Assembly (NCBI GenBank): GCA_016350165.1
Contig: CP066225.1
Span: 1,364,001-1,428,000 of the forward strand
Source of the DNA: Planctomycetota bacterium
GTDB lineage: Bacteria > Planctomycetota > Phycisphaerae > Phycisphaerales > Phycisphaeraceae
DNA: 64,000 bases
Direction of reading: 5' to 3'
Below the pieces are notes generated by a model that was given only the letters and a program-made list of their open reading frames with translations, searched no databases and was not told the origin of the DNA. The position numbers were made by a program, and so were the translations under genes. Below are positions 18,176 through 27,653 of the stretch, piece after piece. Each line of letters begins with the position of its first letter. Within the stretch, counting starts at the first letter, position 1.

Positions 18176-19405
18176 TTAGAAGAAGGTGAGGATGTAGAGC
18201 CAGAGGCCGGTGGTGGCGAGGGTGATGACAGTGACTGGGATGCCGACGCGGGCGTGGGTGATCCAGTCGATGGTTAGGCCGAGGCGTTCGGATTGAGTGA
18301 CGACGATGATGTTAGCGATTGAACCGACGATGATGAAATTGCCTGCGAGTGTTGAGGAGAGCGCGAGGATTGGGCCGTATTGAGGATCGTGGATGACGTT
18401 GAGGATGAGGAGGATGGCGGGGACGTTTGAGACGAGGTTGGAAAGAACGGCGGTGAGAATGTAAAGGGTTGGTTCATTATGTATGTCTATCTGGTAGTTA
18501 GATAGTGAGGTAACAAGTTTGGGGAGGGTTCGTGTTTCGGCAAGAGCGTCGTTGACGATGAAGAGGCCGATGAAGAGGAGAAGGAGTTGCCAATCTACTC
18601 GGGAGAGAATGGAGGCGGTGTGCTGCTTGCGTGAAAAGAGAAGTAAAGCGGCACCTGCAAGTGCGACGATTGGTTTCGGGAAATCGGTTATGAGGAAGAG
18701 AATCACGATGATGGTAAGGATGATGCATGTTGCAATGGCGCGGGGTAGTACGAGTGGGACGTCTTCATTGACGAGAGGTTTTATGGGTGTGCTGCGTTCG
18801 TCTAACTTAAAGTTAGGGGTGAGGAGAACGATGACGCCCCAGGTAATGAAGAGGGATACGATGACGGGAAGGATGGCAATGAGGAGGTAGTGGGTGAAAG
18901 AGAGTTGTAGGACTTCGCCGAGAAGAATGTTTTGAGGGTTGCCGATGAGGGTGGCGGCAGACCCGATGTTGGCTGCACACGCGAGGGCGATGAGATATGG
19001 GACGGGATTGAGTTTACGCTCGACACATGCAATGAGGAGGACAGGTGTTGTAGCGAGACAGACAATATCATTGGCAAGGACTGCGGAGAGGAAGGCGATC
19101 ACGAAGATGACGATGAGGAGGAGGAAACTGGGTGAGAGAGGGGCGGCGATGAGATGGCGGGTAATGAGCGAATAGAGGCCTGACTGGGCGAAGTTGGCGG
19201 AGATGACCATGAGTGCGAAGAGAAGGAATATGGTTGAAGCGTCGACGGATTTCCATGCGTTATTGACGGAAAGTTCGTTGGTGAGGAGCATGGCGACGGC
19301 GCCGAGGAGTGCGATGCCTGTGCGGTCAACGCGGAGGAATGGGATGCGGCCGAGGATCATGCCGATGTAGACGAGGATGAAGATGGTGATGACGGCTGCA
19401 GTCAT
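18176..19405 (-). CDS. SLC13/ArsB/NhaD-type ion permease
   Basis: 409 residues and about 11 spans, of the ion-transporter superfamily that includes arsenite, Na+/H+ (NhaD) and di/tricarboxylate carriers. Typical elements: GIALLGAVAMLL near the N-terminus, the first re-entrant region (VLANDIVCLATTPVLL), the loop ACAANIGSAATLIGNPQNIL with the family's IGNPxN signature, and a second repeat at SNLVSNVPAILLIL and LAGNFIIVGSIANIIV. Substrate not assignable; no arsR, arsC or regulator is next to it. The gene's minus-strand sense is C-rich, so the plus strand is G-rich here, opposite to 5-16 kb. It is converged on by the reductase gene. Confidence 0.85.
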   Translation of the reverse strand: MTAAVITIFILVYIGMILGRIPFLRVDRTGIALLGAVAMLLTNELSVNNAWKSVDASTIFLLFALMVISANFAQSGLYSLITRHLIAAPLSPSFLLLIVIFVIAFLSAVLANDIVCLATTPVLLIACVERKLNPVPYLIALACAANIGSAATLIGNPQNILLGEVLQLSFTHYLLIAILPVIVSLFITWGVIVLLTPNFKLDERSTPIKPLVNEDVPLVLPRAIATCIILTIIVILFLITDFPKPIVALAGAALLLFSRKQHTASILSRVDWQLLLLFIGLFIVNDALAETRTLPKLVTSLSNYQIDIHNEPTLYILTAVLSNLVSNVPAILLILNVIHDPQYGPILALSSTLAGNFIIVGSIANIIVVTQSERLGLTIDWITHARVGIPVTVITLATTGLWLYILTFF

Positions 19406-19407
19406 GA

Positions 19408-19450
19408 GTTAGTGTTAGTGGTTAGTGTTAGTGGTTAGTGCTAGTGCTAG
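19408..19450. repeat. Short tandem repeat GTTAGT/GTTAGTG
   Basis: The stretch consists of GTTAGTGTTAGTG repeated twice and then degrading to GCTAGT. It begins 3 bases outside the permease start codon, in its 5' region. Confidence 0.8.
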
Positions 19451-19539
19451 GGAAGACGCAAGCGAGGTTTGGTTGTGATTGCAGGAAAGTGATGCATGGT
19501 TGGAGGATGTTAAATTTTTGGTTATGCGGGCAAGCGGTG

Positions 19540-19572
19540 TGAGGGCGCGCCGATCGTGGATCGGCGGCTAAT
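19540..19572 (+). repeat. 33-bp palindromic repeat, copy A
   Basis: Begins TGAGGGCGCGCCGATC, with CCGATC-GTG-GATCGG as an internal hairpin, and ends GGCTAAT. It matches copy C at 29951 at 29 of 33 positions. Confidence 0.75.
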
Positions 19573-19582
19573 GGTGCGTTTT

Positions 19583-19603
19583 TTCACTTGAACGTATCGT
19601 TGA
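19583..19603 (+). repeat. Dispersed CAC-N5-YGTATCGT element, copy 3
   Basis: TTCACTTGAACGTATCGTTG begins at 19583, 10 bases after palindromic repeat A, between divergent permease and Nudix genes. Confidence 0.7.
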
Positions 19604-19625
19604 GTTTTTGGTGGTGAATGAGGTT

Positions 19626-19658
19626 TGAGGGTGTGATGATCCCGAATCGGTGGTTAAT
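19626..19658 (+). repeat. 33-bp palindromic repeat, copy B (diverged)
   Basis: Begins TGAGGGTGTGATGATC and ends GGTTAAT. It aligns without gaps to copy A at 24 of 33 positions; the hairpin is weakened. Confidence 0.5.
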
Positions 19659-19747
19659 TGAAGCATGCAAATTGTTGCGTGTGACGATATAACGATGACT
19701 CACGGATATCTTTTGGTATCGGTGTGAGAAGAAATAAACGCAGAAAA

Positions 19748-20359
19748 ATGGATGTGATGGATATGAGCCAAGGCAAAGGTGAGCAGGTTTACCGGACAGA
19801 ACGGTTTGATGTCATGGAGGTGGATCTGAAGAAACGCAGTGGTGGTGCACTTCGGCGCGGGTATATCAGAACGGCGGATGCGGTGGTTGTTTTGCCTATC
19901 ATGCCTGCGGATAAGGAGAAAGGTGAAACGGAAGAGAAAGTTGTATTAATCAGGAATGAACGGTTTGCTTTGGGGAAGGTGTTGTGGGAATTGCCAGCGG
20001 GGACGCTGGAGCGGGTAAAAAATGAGGCGGATAATGGGGGGGATGATGGGGTGAAAAGTGGGGAGTGGGAGGATATTGATTTGGCGGCTGGGAGAGAATT
20101 AGCAGAAGAAACGGGGTATGTGGCTGGAAGAATTGAGCGGATGAGTGGGTTTTATTGCTGCCCGGGCATGGTGACGGAGAAGCTGCATGGGTATTTGGCG
20201 AGGGATTTGCGGTTTGTTGGGCAGAAATTAGATGAAACAGAGCAGATTACGACTGTAGTAGTGCCTATGAGTAAGACGATGGAAATGATACAGGCGGGCG
20301 AAATTGAGGATGCGAAAAGCATCGCATTGATACTGTTTTATAGCGTATTTAAAAGCTGA
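19748..20359 (+). CDS. Nudix hydrolase, ADP-sugar pyrophosphatase type, with interrupted Nudix box
   Basis: About 203 residues. VLIRNERFALGKVLWELPAGTLE, AAGRELAEETGYVAG and FYCCPGMVTEKLHGYLARDL are the pattern of ADP-ribose/NDP-sugar diphosphatases. The REL-EE-TG half of the Nudix box is intact. Between GTLE and AAGREL there is a Gly/Asp/Glu-rich insertion of about 20 residues (KNEADNGGDDGVKSGEWEDI) where the canonical box has a short GE..EAA link. Start uncertain: GTG 19724, ATG 19748 (used) or ATG 19757; none has a good SD. It precedes the rhomboid gene by 26 nt, so the two probably share a transcript. Confidence 0.85.
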   Translation: MDVMDMSQGKGEQVYRTERFDVMEVDLKKRSGGALRRGYIRTADAVVVLPIMPADKEKGETEEKVVLIRNERFALGKVLWELPAGTLERVKNEADNGGDDGVKSGEWEDIDLAAGRELAEETGYVAGRIERMSGFYCCPGMVTEKLHGYLARDLRFVGQKLDETEQITTVVVPMSKTMEMIQAGEIEDAKSIALILFYSVFKS

Positions 20360-20385
20360 CGTTGGGAAACAGGTGACGAACGATT

Positions 20386-21267
20386 ATGAGTTTTGAAAAT
20401 CGCGATTATTATCGGGACACGAGCACGTACGGCGGGATGGGCCGCATGACGAACACGTCGATGGTGACGTGGATTTTGATCATTACGGTCGTGATGTACT
20501 TATTGCAGACGATCATGGGTGATGCGATGCGGATGTCGTGGCTGAACCCGACGGAATGGGGGAACTTCAATTTCGATCAGGGATTGAAGGGTGGTCAGGT
20601 TTGGAGATTGATCACGTATCAGTTTTTGCATGCTGGTTTTCTGCATATTCTTTTTAATATGCTGATGCTGTACTGGTTTGGGCCAACGATGGAACGATGG
20701 TTGGGCTCGAAACGGTTTTTGGCATTCTACTTGTTATGTGGTGCAGCTGGCGCGGTGATGATGACGGTATTGTCGATGATCCCGAACTTGCTGGAATTGG
20801 GTGGTGCGACACAGTTGGTGGGCGCATCGGGTGCAATAACGGGGATCATTATTGGTGTGGCGATGATTAGCCCGCCTGAGCAGATGATAAGACTGTTGAT
20901 CCCGCCGATTCCGATCAAGTTGCGCACGCTGGCTTGGTTTATTGTGGGCATGTCTGTGTTCACTATTATTGTTGGTGGGGCGAATAGTGGTGGCGAGGCG
21001 GCTCACTTGGGTGGTGCTGCGTTTGGTTTTGTGCTGCTAAAGTTTCCTTGGTTGCTTGGCTGGGCGAATCGGATTTCGTTTGGCAGTGTGAGTGAGAAGG
21101 GACGCGAAGCTCGCCATGCATATAAGCAGCAGAAGAATGAGAATTTTGATGCTGAGGTTGACCGGATTCTTGATAAGGTGAGAGAGCATGGCTTGCACTC
21201 ACTGACGAAGAAAGAGAAGAAGGTGCTACAGCAGGCAACGAATGATAAACGGAAGAATGTGGGGTAG
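20386..21267 (+). CDS. Rhomboid-family intramembrane serine protease
   Basis: 293 residues. The catalytic dyad is visible as GASG with Ser148 and AAHLGG with His207. H87/N91 of the family's HxxxN motif appear as LHILFNML, and the ER/GxxxGR-like region appears as TMERWLGSKRF. Six spans are predicted. The cytosolic C-terminal tail (about 230-293; DAEVDRILDKVREHG, LTKKEKKVLQQA) is the short helical module often attached to such rhomboids (DUF6576-like). Rhomboids cleave membrane proteins in or near a span. It follows the Nudix gene by 26 nt and ends in its own terminator. Confidence 0.92.
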   Translation: MSFENRDYYRDTSTYGGMGRMTNTSMVTWILIITVVMYLLQTIMGDAMRMSWLNPTEWGNFNFDQGLKGGQVWRLITYQFLHAGFLHILFNMLMLYWFGPTMERWLGSKRFLAFYLLCGAAGAVMMTVLSMIPNLLELGGATQLVGASGAITGIIIGVAMISPPEQMIRLLIPPIPIKLRTLAWFIVGMSVFTIIVGGANSGGEAAHLGGAAFGFVLLKFPWLLGWANRISFGSVSEKGREARHAYKQQKNENFDAEVDRILDKVREHGLHSLTKKEKKVLQQATNDKRKNVG

Positions 21268-21295
21268 TCCCGGGAAGAAGAAAAACACAATAAAG

Positions 21296-21325
21296 AAGCG
21301 GAGCGTGAAGTGCTTCGCTTTTTTT
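21296..21325 (+). terminator. Terminator after the rhomboid gene
   Basis: AAGCGGAGC (21296-21304) pairs with GCTTCGCTT (21312-21320) with one G-U pair, then a T-run. Confidence 0.8.
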
Positions 21326-21396
21326 GTTGGCTAGAAGTTTGCAGTTTTTTGGGGTGGAGCGGAGAATGTTGAGCGAGATATGCTGATGTTGAATCA

Positions 21397-22557
21397 ATGC
21401 TGAAAAGGACGAATCAGTTGGAAGTGAAGATGTTACATATTGTTCGTGAAGGTGGTGGGCTGGGATGTCCTTGCGGTTTAATGAAGCTGAGGGGGTTGCT
21501 GGGGATTGAGGATGTGAAAGAGCATGTGATGGTGCTGGGGCGGCAGGCAATTCTGGAAGAATGTGAGGAATTGGGGATAGAGGGCGTTGAGCGGATCGGT
21601 ACGCCTGGGGGGAGCGGCGTATCGGGGTTCTGGACGATCAGAAAACGGATGCGTGAATTGGGGAATGTGGATGTGGTGAGTTGTGATGATGTGGGCGTGC
21701 TTTGGGCGGTGGATCGGGTGATGCGTGGTGCGAAAAAGATTTTGTGGGTGAGTAAATTGCCTGTGGGTAGAAGATTGTGGTGGCTGCGGAAATATTTTGG
21801 GAAGCGCGGCGGTGGTCGTGGAATTTGTGTGATCGCGGTGAGTACAGAGGCGATGAAGGGACAGTTGATGAAATTAGGGTTTGATGGGGAGATGATTCGG
21901 GTGATTGGTGTGGGTGTGAATGAGGGGAAAATTGAGCGAAATGAGGATGTGCTTAAGAAGCTGCGTGTGAAGTGGGGGGCTGTGGGTAAGGAAATGGATT
22001 GCTTTGTGGTTGGCGTGATGAGTGATCGGCCGATGGAGTCGGATACGCGACTGGTGAGTTTGGCGGGTGGGACTGCGAGTATTGTGATGCAATCTAAGTT
22101 GGGTAAAGCTTGGCAGTTACGTGTGCTGATCAATCCGACGCACCTGTATCGTGATCGATCGATCAATCTAAATGATGAATTTGGTCATGTGGGCCTGCTG
22201 GTACAAGAGAGAGGGACGAGTCGTGGGTGGGAGATTGGCGCGGGGTGTGATGCGTTATTGGTGGTGGGTGAGACGTCGGAGGACAGCTTGGCGTGGGCGT
22301 GTGCGAGCGGGAAGCCGGTGATGTGTGAGAATGATCCGAGGCTGAGGGAACTGGTGGGTGCGGAAGAAAGTGGCGTGGTAATGTTTGAGGGGAATGACCT
22401 GCGGAAGCCTAGCGATCAGATCACGAAGTGGGCGATGGATGGGGGGATGCGTGAGGTGAATGGGAAGCAAAGTCGCGAATGGGCACTGAAGCGATTCGGA
22501 TTAAGTGAGCAAAGAGAACGATTTGGCATGGTGATACGGGAATTATGCGGAGCGTGA
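21397..22557 (+). CDS. GT-B-fold glycosyltransferase-like protein
   Basis: 386 residues. The C-terminal half resembles the donor-binding domain of GT4/GT1 enzymes: GCDALLVVGETSEDSLAWACASGKPVMCENDPRLRELVG in place of the usual E-x7-E segment, and a short GVVMFEGND. The N-terminal half (HIVREGGGLGCPCG..., DVVSCDDVGVLWAVDRV, WVSKLP, AVSTEAMKGQLMKLGF) is consistent with an acceptor-binding Rossmann domain. It is diverged and the substrate cannot be stated. Start ATG 21397 or ATG 21430 (MLHIVREGG). The gene is very G-rich on the coding strand, in contrast to pssA on the same strand. Confidence 0.6.
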   Translation: MLKRTNQLEVKMLHIVREGGGLGCPCGLMKLRGLLGIEDVKEHVMVLGRQAILEECEELGIEGVERIGTPGGSGVSGFWTIRKRMRELGNVDVVSCDDVGVLWAVDRVMRGAKKILWVSKLPVGRRLWWLRKYFGKRGGGRGICVIAVSTEAMKGQLMKLGFDGEMIRVIGVGVNEGKIERNEDVLKKLRVKWGAVGKEMDCFVVGVMSDRPMESDTRLVSLAGGTASIVMQSKLGKAWQLRVLINPTHLYRDRSINLNDEFGHVGLLVQERGTSRGWEIGAGCDALLVVGETSEDSLAWACASGKPVMCENDPRLRELVGAEESGVVMFEGNDLRKPSDQITKWAMDGGMREVNGKQSREWALKRFGLSEQRERFGMVIRELCGA

Positions 22558-23329
22558 AAGCGGGGATAAGGGGTGGTCATGAGGAGTGGTATTGAGGGAG
22601 AAATCGGGTGTTTAAAGTCGGGTAGACTTGATATACAGGTGAGAGATAAGACTTGACGAAATATCTGTAATAGGTAGAGTTATGTCAATTCACAGGTTTA
22701 TGAATGATGATATTTATGAAGATTTCATGAGACTTGTGTGAAAGCTGCTGAGCGGCTGTGATTGGAGCTGAAAAGAGCTTTGAAAGCAGGGTTTGAGTGG
22801 CGAGATAAATATTAGACTATTGCCCTTCGATATCATGGATTGATATCGGAGATATAACCGGCACGAACCCGGGTGAGACCTGGTCTGCCGCTGACTGTTG
22901 GCGAGGGCGTCCAAATGTGAGGACGTTAGCGTCGCAGACGTCTGGAAGATGTGACTGATTAAGAGGTTACGGACAGGCGGAATAAATCAAACGATGGACA
23001 ACATTGGCTGCGTGAGCGGCTGATTATGAAGCAAATTAGAACGGCTGAAAAACCGGTATAAATAGAGCGCCAACGGGGAAGTATGGATTGGGGAATTTGA
23101 GCGTGGTGGTAGATGGGTTGGCGTAGCAGAAGCACGGCATGAGTCGTGGCGCACGGTGAAAGCCTTTTCATTTAAGATTTATTCGCTGTCATATCCAGAA
23201 ATAGCGGTGGAGATCCGGATTATCAGGTGACTGATAATGAGGTATGCCCGTGACCGTGCCCCAACACCGATTGGTGTGGTGCTATTTGATGCACTGAATG
23301 CTGATTGGAGAGAAGGGGTACTTTAGACC
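22558..23329 (+). other. 770-base gene-free region upstream of rny, locally structured
   Basis: Both flanking genes read rightward and no convincing ORF exists. From about 22840 the sequence becomes GC-rich and hairpin-prone. Examples: ATTATCAG-GTGA-CTGATAAT at 23219-23238, ACACC-GATT-GGTGT at about 23264-23277, GACG-TTAG-CGTC at about 22922, and CGCCAAC (about 23071) facing GTTGGCG (about 23114). It does not match the conserved cores of RNase P RNA, tmRNA, SRP RNA or the riboswitch classes I can recall. It is either an unrecognised structured RNA or a long rny leader. Confidence 0.4.
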
Positions 23330-24997
23330 ATGATAAACACGTTAGATTTTGTGATTACCCAACTGGGTCAGGTTCAGCCTGAAGCGCATAATGCGTGGTG
23401 GCCTTTGGATCAGAGTGACTATGTAGTTGGGATTCTTGCGGGGATTTGTGCGGCGATATCTGTGCTGATCGTCATGAGAGTGACGGGCAGACAGACGATT
23501 GCTCGTGCTCAAAAAGAGGGTCAGGATATTGTTGATCGAGCAAGATCTGAGGGGGAAACACTTCGCAAGCAGTTGGAATTGGATGCTCGTAATGAGCAGG
23601 CAGCGAGACGTGAAACTTTTGAGAAGGAAGTTGAGGCTTCCCGGAATGAGCAGAAGGACGTCGAACGTCGTCTGACGAAACGTGAAGACAATCTGGATCG
23701 CAAACTAGATACGCTGACGACCAAAGAGAAGTATCTGGTTGATCTGGATAACAAAATCAAAAGTCGTGAAGGTCAGGTCAACAAGCGTGAAGGCGAGTTG
23801 AAAGACCTGATCGTAAAGCATGAGCAGATCATTGATGAAGCTGAGAAAGAGAAGAAACAAGTTCTTTTGCGTATCAGCAGCATGAGTGAAGAAGAAGCAC
23901 GTAAAGAAGCACTCAAGGCGGTTGAGCGTGAGTGTCAGCATGAAGCGGGACAGTTGGTCCAGCGGATTACGGATCGTGCTGAAGAAGAAGCGAAAGAGAA
24001 TAGCCAAAAGATTACGTTGATGGCGATTCAGCGATATGCTTCTGAGCATGTTTCTGATTCGACGGTTAGCGCGATTGCGATCCCGAGTGATGACATGAAG
24101 GGTCGTGTGATTGGTCGTGAAGGCCGCAATATCCGTGCGTTTGAGAAGGCGACGGGTGTTGATGTGATTGTGGATGACACGCCGGGCGTTGTGGTGGTGA
24201 GCTGCTTTGATCCGGTGAGAAGAGCGATTGCTGCGGAAGCGCTGCAGAAATTGCTTGATGATGGTCGTATCCACCCGGCTCGTATCGAAGAGATTGTTGA
24301 GCAGATCACGAAGGAAACACAACAAAGAATCATCAAGCTCGGTAAAGATGCTTGTATTGAAGCGAATATTCAGGGCTTGCACCCACGTATTGCTGAGATG
24401 ATGGGTCGCTTGCACTACCGTATGTCATACGGTCAGAACATTCTGCGTCACTCGATTGAGGTGTCGTACCTGTGTCAGACGATTGCTGATGAGCTTGGTC
24501 TGGACGGTGAGATGGCACGTCGTTGTGGCTTCTTGCACGACATCGGTAAGGCGATGGACCATGAAATCGAGGGTGGTCACCCTGCGATTGGTATGGAATT
24601 CTGTAAGAAGTTTGGCGAGAAAGAAGCTGTGCTGAATGCGATCGGTGGACACCATAATGATATTCCAGCGACGACGCCATACACGCCGATAGTGATGGCA
24701 GCGGACGCGATCAGTGGTGCGAGACCTGGTGCGAGACGCGAGACGCTTGAGAAGTATGTGAAGCGTCTTGAGCAGCTTGAAGGCATTGCGACGAGCCATA
24801 AGGGCGTGAATACAGCGTATGCGATTCAGGCTGGCCGTGAGGTTCGCGTAATCGTCGATCCGGACAATATTGACGATTCAACCTGTGCATATATCGCACG
24901 TGATATCGCGAAACGGGTGAGTGAAGAAATGACTTTCCCAGGCGAAATCAAGGTTACAGTGATGCGTGAAATGAGAACAGTTGAATACGCACGCTAA
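23330..24997 (+). CDS. rny: Ribonuclease Y
   Basis: Membrane-anchored endoribonuclease that initiates mRNA decay. 555 residues: one N-terminal span (about 31-51), a long charged coiled coil (about 55-235), a KH RNA-binding domain with [12 protein letters not shown] at 258-269, and an HD domain with H374, the HD pair at 403-404 ([12 protein letters not shown]) and GGHHND at 439-444. This is the standard architecture; it is slightly longer than the roughly 520 of Gram-positive homologues because of an N-terminal extension before the span. The start is preceded by a GAAGGGG-like SD. A strong terminator follows, so it is monocistronic unless driven from the region upstream. Confidence 0.96.
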   Translation: MINTLDFVITQLGQVQPEAHNAWWPLDQSDYVVGILAGICAAISVLIVMRVTGRQTIARAQKEGQDIVDRARSEGETLRKQLELDARNEQAARRETFEKEVEASRNEQKDVERRLTKREDNLDRKLDTLTTKEKYLVDLDNKIKSREGQVNKREGELKDLIVKHEQIIDEAEKEKKQVLLRISSMSEEEARKEALKAVERECQHEAGQLVQRITDRAEEEAKENSQKITLMAIQRYASEHVSDSTVSAIAIPSDDMKGRVIGREGRNIRAFEKATGVDVIVDDTPGVVVVSCFDPVRRAIAAEALQKLLDDGRIHPARIEEIVEQITKETQQRIIKLGKDACIEANIQGLHPRIAEMMGRLHYRMSYGQNILRHSIEVSYLCQTIADELGLDGEMARRCGFLHDIGKAMDHEIEGGHPAIGMEFCKKFGEKEAVLNAIGGHHNDIPATTPYTPIVMAADAISGARPGARRETLEKYVKRLEQLEGIATSHKGVNTAYAIQAGREVRVIVDPDNIDDSTCAYIARDIAKRVSEEMTFPGEIKVTVMREMRTVEYAR

Positions 24998-25103
24998 TTC
25001 GAAGATAATGCCGAGACAATTGAAGATTAACTCTGCAATTTATATACGCTGTGAGTGAGAGGTGTGAGGGCCTTTTGCTCCATAAAAAAGCGTATGTGCG
25101 GGA

Positions 25104-25140
25104 GGCCCGGACGTGGCGGCGTCCGGGCCCACTTTTTTTT
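25104..25140 (+). terminator. Strong terminator after rny
   Basis: GGCCCGGACG (25104-25113) pairs with CGTCCGGGCC (25120-25129), loop TGGCGG, then eight T. Confidence 0.95.
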
Positions 25141-25366
25141 AGGGGGATCTACGTCTTACAAACAACATCTTTAACAAAGCAGACGAATCTATAGCAATTA
25201 ACGACATACAGACAATTGCATGAGATTCACAAAATCGCAATGAGTGTTTAAACAATCAACTCTTTATTATCTTTGCGAAGTCTCGTATTCACTCCACGGC
25301 AATTTTCACTTGCTCATTTCATGGTGGTCTACATAAAAGCCAAAAGCCATACACTTAGGTTTGCCC

Positions 25367-25402
25367 ATAAAAAAGGCAACCTTTTTAATGTGGTTGCCTT
25401 TT
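25367..25402 (-). terminator. Terminator of the sulfatase gene
   Basis: AAAAGGCAACC (25371-25381) pairs with GGTTGCCTTTT (25392-25402). On the minus strand it ends in a T-run, 17 bases after the sulfatase stop. The remainder of 24998-25418 shows nothing else. Confidence 0.85.
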
Positions 25403-25418
25403 GGAAATTTGCAGGAAC

Positions 25419-27653
25419 TTACGCTCTTTTGCGTGAACGTCGAGTTAACATCGGGACCCCCATTCCAGCCAACATCATCAACGCAGTAGGTTCAGGCAAT
25501 GCGATACTATCCAGCGGAAGTGCGACTGAGATATCTTTCAATGTGATTCCGCCTGCAACTGAACCATTCGGCGTAGATAAAGCTAAAATAGTTCCTGCTT
25601 TAATTAATATTTCATCACGCTCTAAGCCACCAAAATTGATGGTGTAATCATCTGAACCAAATCCGGGTACATCAAAGGTGATGCTATTACTGTTTTGAGT
25701 AAAATAATCAGAATCGTAACCTTCTAAGCTGTCGAATGGATTATCACCTGCAACGAATGTGAGTGAAACCAAATCATCGTTAAAGCCAGTGTTCTCAAGA
25801 CCGACGACGATGGAACTCAAAACAACATCATGATCAAACCAGAAATTAATTGATTCATCAGTTCCATTGATGCGTAACCGCTGCGAACTAGATTGTAGAT
25901 TTTCTGCATCTGAAAGAATGCCGATGCCTTCACTGGTTACAGCCAATGCTGCATTGCTGCCGACAGCTTCAATGGACATTGCAACATCCATGTTAGTAAA
26001 CGTTGCATTGCTGGTGTTTAATGTGACAGGAGTAGTCATTTTCATTGAAAATGCTACGGTTTGATAAAGCGCCTCAACAGCTCGGCCTGTGGAACGAACG
26101 GTTCCCTGTTTTGCACCACTCTCTTGTAACCAATTGCGCAAATCTTTACCCATATTGGCCGCAATATCAAAGTTTTGCTTAGTAAAATCACCTGCCAACA
26201 GGTTATTGGTTTCGCCAATATCATTGGAAAGATCGTAAAGCTCGTAACCCTCTGTTTCATAGTTGTAATGCAGCTTATAACGTTTGTCGCCAAAACGTTT
26301 GTTAATCACTGAGGTTGGATGCTTCATGTAATTTTGCCAATAACCAGGCATATGCCAATAAAGCGAATCACGATCAAGACTGCTCTCCTGCCCTTTCAGG
26401 ATACCGGCAAATGATTCTCCATCTACTTCATGTACTGTTGGATCTGGTAAATCAGCACCTGCAAAATCAGCAAATGTACTATAAATATCGATAGCATGAA
26501 CAGCTTCATCACTTATCGCTCCGGAAGCGATCGTGCCGGGCATGCTTGCAATTAAAGGCACACGTAAGCCGCCTTCATACATCGTGTGTTTTGTACTACG
26601 TAAAGGTGTATTTACAGTACCGCCTTCATATCCGCCGTTATCAGAATACAACATAACGAGTGTATTATCTGCAATACTGTCACTTTGATTGCCATCACCA
26701 TTCGGATCATACAGTGCATCCATGATGCGTCCAATGGCGATATCCAATCCCTCAACAAAACCTGCGTAATCTGCATTTGTATGAAGTGATCCAGCACTGC
26801 TTTTTGCTTCATATTTTGCTTTCAAGTCAGTACGAGAGATGATTGGAACATGCACTGCTTGAAAAGCCATTTGCATGTAAAATGGTTCGCTGCCATTTGC
26901 GTGATTCGCGATGTAGTCTATCCCCGCATCACCCATTGCATCTGTTAAATGTTTGGCTGTTCCAACCAATGAATCAACATCACTGTCGTTTTGGTAAGGC
27001 TTTAAATGTTTATCGATGTATGCCTGTGTGTATGGGATTGCATATGCATCATAAGTTGGTTTATCAAAGGACCAATGGCCATTTTCTTCTTTGGCATGGT
27101 AAGTATTACCATGCCAGACCCTCATGTTTAAATCGTAACCATGTGCAGTATCTAATTGATTACGATCACCCATCGCATGAGTTTTACCGAAGTGGGCTGT
27201 GGTATAACCTTCGGTTTTAAGTGTTTCAGCAACCGTCGTGGTTACTTTCCGTATCACCGTTCTTTGATCCGGTGCAACAATCAATGAGTTCTGTTTGTTG
27301 TTGATATTACCTACACAATACAGGTCTGTTTTAGGAGCATATTGACCTAAAATCAATGATGCACGAGTAGGCGCACTGTTCGGTTGTGAATAGGCAGAAT
27401 TGAAGGACATGCCCATATCTGCCAATCGCGCAATATTTGGCGTTTCATAATAAGTTGAACTGTTTCCCATGTTGGTTGCGTTGGTACTAACATCTGTCCA
27501 ACCTAAATCATCAGCGCATAATAAAACAATATTCGGCTTGCTTGGCGTTTCTGCGGCTGCATGACCTGCTAATAAAAGCAACCCAGCATATAAAGTCTTA
27601 TTAATTTGCTTTTGACATAATTTATGACACTGATCTAACGTTCTTAAAAGCAC
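25419..27653 (-). CDS. Secreted serine-type sulfatase with PEP-CTERM anchor
   Basis: 744 residues. Signal peptide (YAGLLLLAGHAAA), then an S1-type sulfatase domain: NIVLLCADDLGW with the metal-binding Asp pair at 48-49, and the formylglycine motif S93-A-P-T-R97 followed by ASLILGQYAP. Because it is Ser rather than Cys, maturation should require an anaerobic-type radical SAM maturase, none of which is in the window. LYSDNGGYEGG gives the second metal site. After about residue 545 a beta-rich domain follows (NFWFDHDVVLSSIVVGLEN), then ALPEPTALMMLAGMGVP and RRSRKR, a full PEP-CTERM signal. The GTG start has AAGGAG 6 nt upstream. It likely desulfates algal or other marine polysaccharides at the surface; the substrate is unknown. 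Confidence 0.9.
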   Translation of the reverse strand: MLLRTLDQCHKLCQKQINKTLYAGLLLLAGHAAAETPSKPNIVLLCADDLGWTDVSTNATNMGNSSTYYETPNIARLADMGMSFNSAYSQPNSAPTRASLILGQYAPKTDLYCVGNINNKQNSLIVAPDQRTVIRKVTTTVAETLKTEGYTTAHFGKTHAMGDRNQLDTAHGYDLNMRVWHGNTYHAKEENGHWSFDKPTYDAYAIPYTQAYIDKHLKPYQNDSDVDSLVGTAKHLTDAMGDAGIDYIANHANGSEPFYMQMAFQAVHVPIISRTDLKAKYEAKSSAGSLHTNADYAGFVEGLDIAIGRIMDALYDPNGDGNQSDSIADNTLVMLYSDNGGYEGGTVNTPLRSTKHTMYEGGLRVPLIASMPGTIASGAISDEAVHAIDIYSTFADFAGADLPDPTVHEVDGESFAGILKGQESSLDRDSLYWHMPGYWQNYMKHPTSVINKRFGDKRYKLHYNYETEGYELYDLSNDIGETNNLLAGDFTKQNFDIAANMGKDLRNWLQESGAKQGTVRSTGRAVEALYQTVAFSMKMTTPVTLNTSNATFTNMDVAMSIEAVGSNAALAVTSEGIGILSDAENLQSSSQRLRINGTDESINFWFDHDVVLSSIVVGLENTGFNDDLVSLTFVAGDNPFDSLEGYDSDYFTQNSNSITFDVPGFGSDDYTINFGGLERDEILIKAGTILALSTPNGSVAGGITLKDISVALPLDSIALPEPTALMMLAGMGVPMLTRRSRKRA

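Noticed and set aside
19408-19450. CRISPR-like array
   Set aside because: It is a 6-7 bp microsatellite-like tandem repeat without spacers.
22682-22741. 19-codon ORF (MSIHRFMNDDIYEDF...) before the structured region
   Set aside because: No convincing promoter spacing or SD, and a length easily reached by chance.
22838-23320. RNase P RNA, tmRNA or cobalamin riboswitch
   Set aside because: ACCTGGTCTGCC at about 22881 recalls a B12 box, but the GCCACTG core and other conserved blocks are absent. The GAGGAAAGTCCGG signature of RNase P and the tmRNA ends are also absent.
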